Shown here one piece after another: positions 21,990 to 30,700 of a stretch of 64,000 nt of DNA. Below the pieces are notes generated by a model. That model worked only from the letters and a program-made list of their open reading frames with translations. It had not been told where the DNA came from and did not search any database. How positions within the stretch are numbered: position 1 is the first letter of the stretch; each line of letters opens with the position of its first letter. A program made the translations under genes and the position numbers. The DNA comes from Symbiodinium sp. CCMP2592 (taxonomy: Eukaryota; Sar; Dinophyceae; Suessiales; Symbiodiniaceae), in NCBI GenBank assembly GCA_905221615.1, contig CAJNDT010006155.1, positions 1 to 64,000 of the forward strand, written 5' to 3'.

Positions 21990-24900
21990 TCACCCTGCAG
22001 GCTCGTCGGGCTCCAGCGCTGCTTTGAACTCCTTGTGAGCAAAAGGATGCGCCCGCAGTGAAAAAGAAAATGCTTCGGTGACACGTTTCTTGAGGCTCAC
22101 CCCTAGTGCCTCCACGGTGATGCGTCCATCGCCGTCTTCGTCCAGGGCCCGGAAGAGCGCTGTCAGCAGCGCTGGGAAGCGAGTTGCAATCTGCAGAGCC
22201 TGGGAGTTTGAGCCCTGGAAGCCGAGCATCCACTCCAAACCCCGCTCCACATCCGCCTCAAGAAGGGCACTGCTCAGAGCTCTGCAGTGTTATCATCTGC
22301 GAGCTGCCAGCTGCTTCAAGTAGCAGGAAACATAAGGCACAAGGCCACGACGACTGGGGTGGGGACCGGTGCAAGGCTCCCGCAGCTGTGCGTATCCAGC
22401 AAATGGAACACGTCCGCCGGCCAGAGCTGTCGTTCTGCCAAAGATCGGCGCAGCCGCTGCAGCAGCGCTTCACTGGCCAAGGCCTGTGCTCTGATTCGAT
22501 GCATGAAACAGAAAGGGCCTGTACGAGTACCCCCCCAAGCCCGGCCTTGAACTCGTCCTTCTCCAGGAACACCGGGCTGAGTGGCAGCCTGCGGCGTGAA
22601 GAAGACTGCTTGGTCTGCTTGGTAGTTCCGCATTGGCACAATGTTTCACGGAATCTGTTGGTGCCAACTTGGACTATGAAACTCTAGCTGGTGAACGATT
22701 CCTCTGGAGTATCGAGGATGTCGGATCTTGTGCAAACATCTCCAACTGTACGGACAGACTTGGCAACATTCCGGAAGGCTTGCCCTCAACAGCTCAGGAA
22801 ATACCAGGATAAAGCAAAGGGACAATGAAGCTGTCGATGCGAGTAAGGGGTAGCTAGAAGGAGTCTATCTGGAATGTTCTACTTTATGTCTCTGGCCATG
22901 GTGCGGGCAAGCCATATATGCCATCAGTCACTAGCCAAACGCCTGACCGGGGAGAAATACGTATCACAGGAAAGTTAGAGAAGGTGCCTTTGCCATGACT
23001 CCCTTGTACGCCGGCGGCAGCGCCGAAGGTCTTGCCACCACCTGCCAAGGCGAAGCGGAAGCTGAGACGCGGCCATGACCCAGAGAGGATGATCGAGGCT
23101 TCGCGGCTCCGGACGCCTCAGACGCTTCTCGGGCTCTGCTGCGCGAAGCGCGCGGAGGAGGATCGGGAGCTGCGAGCGCGGCAGCAGGTCGCAGTTGGCG
23201 AAGTGGAAGCAATGCTCGGCCACCTGGAGGGAGGAGAGTGCACAGAGTGCAGACATGTGCAGACAGGTGCTCGGAGCGTGCTCTGCTGCTCTGCTGCTCT
23301 GCTGCTCTGCAGGCAGCACCTCGAGGTCGAAGCGGGGTGGCTCGGTGTGCTCGGTAGTCCTTTCGTTTCCGAAGTCGGCCAACAGGAAGTGGCGCTCCAG
23401 GCCTCTTCTCTGGCCCTTCACCGGGTCCTTTGGACCCCCGGGGCTCAGGCAGCGGAGGCTGAGAAGCGGCGACGAGATCTTGAAAACCTCCTTGTTCAGG
23501 ACCTCTCCACGGTGGAGGGCTGCCCGCAAGTGCTGGGCCTCCTCAAGGCTCAGTGCGACGAAGAAACGGCCTTGCTGATAGCCATACAGGGACTGTGTGG
23601 CCACTCCGCGTTGCAAGGCATCGAAACTGCAGGACCTCAGAAATTGCAGTGAGAAGGTGATGTGAGAGCGTCGCAGCATCTGCATGTGATTCGCCTTTCT
23701 GCTGCCCGGTGGCTCCTCCGAAGCTGCACCCCAAAGCCCGAGTGATTTGTAAAGCGCGGTCAGGTTTTCACCGGTCACTTTGTCACTGGCTATCTCGCCC
23801 CCATCCAAGCGATGAAGCTCAAACAGCAGGCGCAGCCTTCAGCTGTTGACGCCAAGGCACATGCGAGCCAGCGGAATATCTTCCAATCAAAGCATCCAAG
23901 CGGCCACTCAGTCTGTTGGCCGGAGAGTTGACCTGGAATTTCCAAGGGCTGAAGCTGCTGCCGGTCTGGCACCCACCTCGGGTTCGAAGGCATACAAACG
24001 CCCATAGACACTTGCAGTGGAATCGGCTGCTGAAATTTGAGACTTTGAGATGCCGGCTCCAACACGCAGATGATGTTTCGTAAGCGCCGAGTTGACTGCA
24101 TTCGCCAGGCCTGCAGAAAGTGCAGAAGTGGTGAACAGGTTTTGGATCAGAAGTTCGGAGTTTCGACAGAGGAGGCTGTTGGAAATTGGGCTCCAGCGCT
24201 GCGTCCAACTGCAAGCTGTCTTTCTGTTCGACTATGAGACTCTGCTATGTAAACGAGGTCTGGTATTATCAAGCTGGTCTTATTGGAGATGGCCGTCAGG
24301 CTTGGCTTCCAATGATGTTGAAAGAGCCAGTCGTTCGAGTATGGCCTTTCGATAATAGTTGTCACTGACCATCAGGAAGGGCGGCAGCTCATCCAGGAAG
24401 TTGCAGTCCCCTCCCAGCATGCCCCGATGAACTGCAAAGTCTGAGATTGGATAGAAGGGAGGGGAGGATCCCGATTTTGATCGACTGCTCGGCTGGCAGG
24501 CAAGGCTACTGAGGTTCCAAGGTTGCTGTCGTTCATCTGCCCGAGAAAACTTCTCATTCGCCGGCTCCTCGGGCAGGCCCTCCTGCTCCTGCTCCTTCTC
24601 TTGCTCTTCCTCTTGCTCTTGTTCCTGCTCTTGTTCCTGCTCTTCTTCTTGCTCTTCTTCCTGGACTTGCTCTCCTTCCATTGCGTCATTCTTGGGCTCT
24701 TCCAGGAAATCAATCTCGCATTCCGGTGGCCAGCACTCGGCAAGCACTGCATCGGCTTCTGCACGCTCTGAGGGACTTAGTTTTCGCTTGGAAATCTCCA
24801 GCTGCAACTTCTCCTGCAGGCTCGGCTCCTTCCCCTGCACCTGGATCTCCAATTTTGGGGGCAGGCCGAAGAATTCCGGTCGGCTTCGGAGGTCCTCAAG

Positions 24901-25514
24901 GGCTGCCTGTGTGGAAACCGCGCGCAAGCTATCAACGGCGCTCTTGTCTTTCGGATCGAAAACAGCCGCGGCCACGTTCTCCAGCTTTAATCGGGCTTTG
25001 CGCTTCCAAACATCGCGGAAGTTCTGCTGGCAGAGCAGCCGCTGCTTCCTGCACTCCTGGCGGATGCCATTGGCAGTGGCCCAGACAAGAACGTGGACCA
25101 CCGGGTCCGCCTCTTTCTGGCGAGTGGGGCTTGTTGGCGAACTTGGGGTTAGAAAATTCTCCAGCGTCACGGAAATACGGCCGCTAGCAAGCCTAGAGGC
25201 CGTACAGGCCTTGCGACATTGGTGCACAAGCGTGGAGACTTCGGGAGTCACCAGCACGGAGATCTGCTGTCCAGCACCCAGGCCGCGCATGCGATATGCA
25301 CCCTGAGCAAAATCTCGCAGTGTAGTATCCTTGCTCATGGTAAGAACAGCTCGCCCTGCAGGCGGCTGTTTGATGTCCATGCCGGTTGTGTGGACGTGGT
25401 CGTAGAAGGTAAAGCGCTGGGATGGCGCAAGTCCACACTGCGCTAGCTCAACAACCTCGGTACCCAAAACATCCAAGACAGAGAGAGAGCGAGAGAGAGG
25501 GAGAGAGCGAGAGA

Positions 25515-25599
<85 letters not shown>

Positions 25600-26016
25600 G
25601 CGGGATTGAGAGGAGAGGTTGTCAAATTGCACGGAAGCACGGGAGCTAACCCACGGGCGAGTTTCCGAGCAAAGGAACCCTCCATCCATCACGAAGAAGG
25701 ACAAGGCGTTCGCCACTCATGCTGAAAAACACCTGGCACGAGAAGAATGAGTTTGGAAAGCTCTAAGAGCTGCATCGCCTTTAAAACATGCCGAAAGTGC
25801 GACGCCCGCGTAGTCCTTTAAGCCAACTCGAAGTAGATAGTCGGCTGTCTCCCGGTTGCTCAGCCCCGTGACCAGAGCCTGAGCAAAAATCGCAAGGACC
25901 GCCTCCTGATGTTGTTGCTTGCTGTCGGCCTCTGCAGCGGCGGATCCTTCCCCCTTCCCACACTGTTGGGGCTTTCGGCACAAACATTGAGAACAAATAT
26001 AGGCACTACAAAGCAA
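21990..26016 (-). CDS. DUF3638/DUF3645-like helicase-like protein with EF-hand-like tail (5' end not found)
   Basis: Minus-strand exons in order: about 25930-25760 (FAQALVTGLSNRETADYLLR ... LKDYAG); about 25735-25655 (VFFSMSGERLVLLRDGW, GTGGGT donor); and from 25455 on (FTFYDHVHTTGMDIKQ ... AVLTMSKDTTLRDFAQGAYR ... ISVLVTPEV). The TGMDIKQ and AQGAYRMRG motifs sit where DUF3645-type proteins have RGTDLKLP and MRMR, resembling helicase motifs V and VI. A glutamate/glutamine-rich stretch lies at 24575-24680, then FLDELPPFLMVSDNYYRK. Further exons near 23.8-23.4 kb hold RRSHITFSLQFLRSCSFDAL and GRFFVALSLEEAQHLRAAL. Exons at 22.5 and 22.2 kb hold DVFHLLDTHSCGSL and LFRALDEDGDGRITVEAL, the second a good EF-hand loop. 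Several junctions are unresolved, and the amino end lies beyond 26 kb or was missed. Confidence 0.6.
25478..25600 (+). repeat. GA/CA microsatellite inside an intron
   Basis: About 70 bp of GAGA/GAGC repeats run into about 44 bp of uninterrupted CA. It lies inside the inferred intron 25456-25654 of the helicase-like gene, between exons carrying LVLLRDGW and FTFYDHVHTTG. Confidence 0.9.
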
Positions 26017-26239
26017 ATGGAAGTAGCAGAAACAAGTATAGCTGTATGCACGGGCGCCTACGCCGCCAGCAAAACCAAGACTAAGGGAACACGGACTGGG
26101 TCAGAGTGTGACAGTTGCCCAAGCAGAGCCACTCGACTAGGAGGCACGCGTCTCTCAGGGCCAGCTGTCTGCGACTGGCGTCCAACACCGAGCAGCTGCC
26201 CGAGGCCCTCCCTTGTCAACCCGGGCACACCACGGCCCG

Positions 26240-26603
26240 GCGGGCAACGCTGAGAACTGCAACAGCAACAGCAACCGCGCCGGCAACGGTACCAGTCGCA
26301 GCACCACCGCCGCCTCCGCCACCGCCATCCCGCCACCATCACCACCGCCAACAACAACCACAACAACAACAGCATCAACAGCAACAAGAGCAACACAAGC
26401 AACAACACCAGTACCCGCACCCGTATCCGCACCGCCGCACCGGCACCAGAACCAGCAACAGTAGCAAGAGCAACAGCAGCAGCAGCAACAACAACAACAC
26501 CACCAACAACAACAACAACAGCAACAACAATAATGATATTAGCAAGAACAAGAACACGAACACTAACAACAACCAGAACCAGAACAATAACACCACCAAC
26601 ACC

Positions 26604-26635
<32 letters not shown>

Positions 26636-26705
26636 CAGCAGCAGCAACAACAACAACAACAGCAACAACAGCAGCAGCAGCACAACAACGGCACGTACAA
26701 TAGAA
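26240..26705 (+). repeat. CAA/CAG/CCA-rich low-complexity tract
   Basis: About 450 bp of near-continuous CAA, CAG and CCA triplets on the plus strand. All frames are open as poly-Asn, poly-Gln, poly-Thr or, on the minus strand, poly-Leu/Val. It has no start context or flanking coding sequence, so I treat it as a repeat. A run of 13 C follows at about 26851. Confidence 0.85.
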
Positions 26706-26719
26706 TAGGTGTCCAGGGT

Positions 26720-27286
26720 TGCCCTTCAACATCGCAGAAAATCCTTCAAAATCCTTCTAAGTCCATTTTGAGCCGTTCTATATCCAACGAGAACCATTGA
26801 AACTCCAGAAGCACGGTGTCGAAGCCATCAAATCCCTCCCAAAACCATGACCCCCCCCCCCCCCTGAGATGTAACCTGGACGTGTATCCCCTCGCTAGGC
26901 GTACAGGAACACAGGCACTCAGGTGTCTCGTTTGCTACAGGCGCACAGCTGTAGTCCACTGCACTAGAACCTTGAGCAACAGGCATGGATACATGCAAGT
27001 GATACGTGAAACAGACAGGCACCTGGATGTGTAACATTCAGTGTTTCAACCAGGCACAAATTTAAAACACGTAGAGCTGCATGGCCGTGGAGTCGGCATT
27101 CAACTAGCCTGTTATTGCTCTCGGTCGAATTAGCGGAGTATTGAGCTACATCTGCGACTTGAAGAGAATCTATACATCTCTCACCTGAAGACAGCTTCAA
27201 TGAAAAGAGCAGAACACGCACGAAAACGCAAACGGATCTTCAACTGAAAACTTTTGCTTGAAAGTTGCCCACTTGTGTTCAGTTTC
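26720..27286. other. No recognised gene
   Basis: Only short frames are seen between the CAA/CAG tract and the hairpin elements; the base composition is unremarkable. Confidence 0.3.
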
Positions 27287-27518
27287 CTCTCCAGGCGGAA
27301 AGCTTACTGTCACATAAAAGATTGTAGAGCTTAGCTCCACTTGATGCCAGCATGACATCTTGCGACACGGCAAATATATAAGGGCATGAGAAGTATCTTA
27401 TCCTGAGAGATAAGTATCTTCTTTCTGACAGGGTCTCTGAGGAAGTACCTCTTCATGAGAAAAGCATCTTCCTATGAAATGGCGAATGCTCAAACTGGAT
27501 ACCTTCTTATGAAAGAAG
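27287..27518 (+). repeat. Cluster of short hairpin elements downstream of the 1701-codon ORF
   Basis: Four elements are seen: 27287-27302 (CTCTCC-AGGC-GGAAAG, one mismatch), 27397-27414 (CTTATC/GATAAG with a 6-nt loop CTGAGA), 27449-27464 (CTCTTC-ATGA-GAAAAG, one mismatch) and 27503-27518 (CTTCTT-ATGA-AAGAAG, perfect). Degenerate versions appear between them at roughly 26-bp steps (about 27424 and 27472). They belong to the same family as the hairpins inside the neighbouring ORF. Confidence 0.65.
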
Positions 27519-27768
27519 CATTCCGTGAAACACTCACTCCACATCTTCCAACGGACCATGGTTCATCATCCTCTGGTTGTACTGCTCAACCCTTCGACGA
27601 GTTCGAGGACTGTCGTCTGGATGAAGCAGCTGGTAGTGTGGGTAGTACCATCTCTCCAAACTCCAGTGATGAAGCTGTAGGTGAAATGGGAACCACGGTC
27701 TACCACCAAAGGATGCTGGGCCAGGACCAACGTCTTCGTCAGGAACGTCAACGTCTGAGTCCTCGCCC

Positions 27769-30700
27769 TCATCTGAACCTAGTCAGTTTTTGCCCTTGGC
27801 CTTGCCTTTTGGACTTGTCCTTGGTCTTGCCCTTGGACTTGCCCTTGTCGGCGTCCTTGCCTTTTCCTTTGGAGGACTTGCCTCCTTTGCCGCCTTCTTT
27901 GCCACCAGGAGGTTGTGCGGGTTCTTGAGGACGTTGAGAACCAGAAGCTTTAGCACCAGAAGCTGCCTCTTCCTGAGAAGAGCTTGCTCCCTGTGGTGCG
28001 GCTGCAGGACCAGTAGAACCAGAACCACGCGCCTTGTTCAGCTTCTGTCTCTCTTTTCTTCTGTCCGCGGCTTCCTTCACGGTGTCGGGATTGCGGTTGA
28101 GCGCCCTCATCCTGCCTCCAGAGTACTGGTTCGCGTGAACCTCGATGAGGAGCGGAGTGTGAGCGTCATAGTCCCGATCGTTGAGAAGGTACGCGGCGCT
28201 GGTGGAGTTTAACAGCCACTCAGAGACATGGATGTCGAACTCAGTCTTTGAAGACGGAAACTCCGCCCATTGATCGTCCGACATGCTGTGTCCCCATTCC
28301 ATGACTGTAGCCATAACAGGATCCAAACCAGGAAAAGTATTCCAGTCTGGTTGCTTAGCTTCCTTGTATGGCATTCCCAGCGTGTCCTCATACTGCTTCA
28401 GAAGCCACATGGCGTTTGCTGACACATGTCTCGCACGAGGCGAACAGAAGTGTGGGCACTTTGGGCTTTCTGACCATGCCTCCAAGAAGTAGTCGAGAAG
28501 GCTTTGGTACATCCCGCCACGAATATCCATCGACTCCTGCTTTCTGCCGGTGGCCCGGTAGAGGGCCATGTTGGCGTCGCCACCGATGAGGTCGACTTGG
28601 TAGTGCAAGCAGTCGATGAACATGTTGCCCAACACTTCATGAGCCAACGCCACCTTGTCTGCCGCCGCGTCGTTGTGGAGGTGGAAGACACAAACTCTGA
28701 GCCGGTCGGATCCAGCCCGCTCCAAGACCTTGGTCAGTGACTCATCTGGAACATCACCACGACTGCCCTGGAGACCGGTCGGTAACGTCATGCCATACAC
28801 GATTTCCGCGACCATATAGGTTATTGGAAGGGACTCGTGGGCATATCCACTGAGAGTGGAGCCGGCAAGACGGGTGATCGAAGATCCGACACCATTTGTA
28901 CGACTTCCCACCATCAGGTCCTTGGACTCGTTACGAAGGAATTGCCAACCGCGTGACTTGAGGAAGGCCTCTTCGGAGTCATCGATCTTAGCCGCTTCGC
29001 AGAGCATAAACAAATGCGTCTTCGACTGTGCAATCGATTTTATCAAGGCTCCTTTAGATGGTGTAGCATCGTCCCAGTCAATGTGATTAGCAACGGAGCT
29101 AGGAGCGGAACGCTTTCTTCCCCTGCTCATGTTGCCGAGATTGAGGATGAGCGCGGCGTACTTGGTCTTGCTGGTGAAGATAGGGACATTGGAGTCCTCT
29201 GCCAGACCAAAACGATGAATATAAGGATTCGGCATCTTCTCAAGAGAGAGGTCCCCGATCTCCTCTTCATCGACTCCGGTGCTCAAGAAGTAGTGAAGCA
29301 TAGCATTCAAGAGTTCTTCTCGAGTTGCCGGATTGCCGCTTGCATCCAAGGACTTCAGCTTATCAAGAAGTGCTTCCATAACCTCCAATGCTGATTCTCG
29401 GATGTCAGAGGCCTTGCCCATGAGCTTGTCGTCCAAGGTGCTGCGAACGTCCCCAGAACGAAAGACAACGTCCTTTTTGTCGGGACGACGCTCATAGATG
29501 GGATCCATCTTGTTGAGTTGGTCGAATAGGTCCACCATAGAGAGAGAGTATTTCTGTCCCTTGTGGTTCGGAACATTTACCCTCCAACTCATATGCTGCA
29601 CCTTGTAGGCGAGAACGGGCTCGTAGTCAGGATCACGAAGTCCTGTATGATACAAGCCTGAATAGCCATATCCACGCAACTGCTTGCAGAGCAGCCGCAT
29701 AGGGCTTTGTCGTTCGATTTCGGTGAGCTGCGTAAGGAAATGTTTGAACTCTTCGAGATCAACGAGCTCGATCTTTTCCTTTGCCTTGCCCATCTTGTCG
29801 AACGCGTTCTCATTCTGGTCCTCTGCATCCTTCGCGGCCTGGTAGTACTCAGGATCCGGAACAGTCTTGCATTTCCCCCAGATGCCTTGATCGTGAAGTT
29901 CACTTTCATCATCCTTCTCGGGAGAAATGTCTGGCATGGATTCCTCACCCTGTGGTGAGCCTTCCTCAGCCATTTCGATGTTCTCGGACTTACCTCCTTC
30001 CTGACCCATGTGCACATCAGGTTCGACCTTCACCTCGGATGCCTCTCCCTGTGGAGAGCTTTCCGTGGCTTCGGTCTTCTGTTGTGGAACATCCACCCCA
30101 GATGCCTCCCCATGTGGAGAGCTTTCCGGAGCGTCCGTCTCCATTGGCTCGACAGTAGCCCCAGATGCCTCTCCCTGTGGAGAGCTTTCTGGAGCTTCAG
30201 TCTCCATTGGCACATCGGTCGGCTCGGTCTTAACCGGATCAACCTTCTTGCCCTGTGGCAAGTCCGTGGATCCAGACGACGGTTCGGAGGTATCCATCTG
30301 AGTAGCCGCGGGAGGCTCCTCGATCTCCTCGATCTGTGGACATGGGAGTCGCTCGATGAACTCCTCGTTCATAATGTCTTCATATGGTCGAGTGAGGAGC
30401 TCATTCAGCTCTGACTCCTTCTTCGCCTTCAAGTCCTCGTAAGCCACCAAGTCCGCTTTTGCCTTGCGTGCGAAAGCCGATTTGAAATCTCGGCGCTCAG
30501 ATTCTGCGAAGACTTTCTCCAGAACGGCCAGGATGTAGCTGCCGCTGAACGGCTGCTTGAGGGTACTGTCATAGAGATTGTAGCCCTCAGGGGTTCGCAC
30601 CGTGTATTTACGGCGAACCTCCAGATCACTGGCGTGGCGCTGGATGTAGGAGAAGAAGTCCACTCCGTATGCCTCATTGATGACGCGAACGAGCATCTGA

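Noticed and set aside
26115..26732. Frames of about 200 codons with poly-Asn/Gln/Thr or poly-Leu/Val
   Set aside because: They follow directly from the CAA/CAG tract; there is no flanking coding sequence and both strands are equally open.
27455..27928. Plus-strand ORF of 157 codons next to and overlapping the 1701-codon ORF
   Set aside because: Its end is the antisense of the Lys/Gly-rich tail and its start lies in the hairpin cluster; no independent support.
28127..28140. GGTTC-GCGT-GAACC as another member of the hairpin family
   Set aside because: Stem and loop do not follow the CT...MTGW...AG pattern; probably chance.
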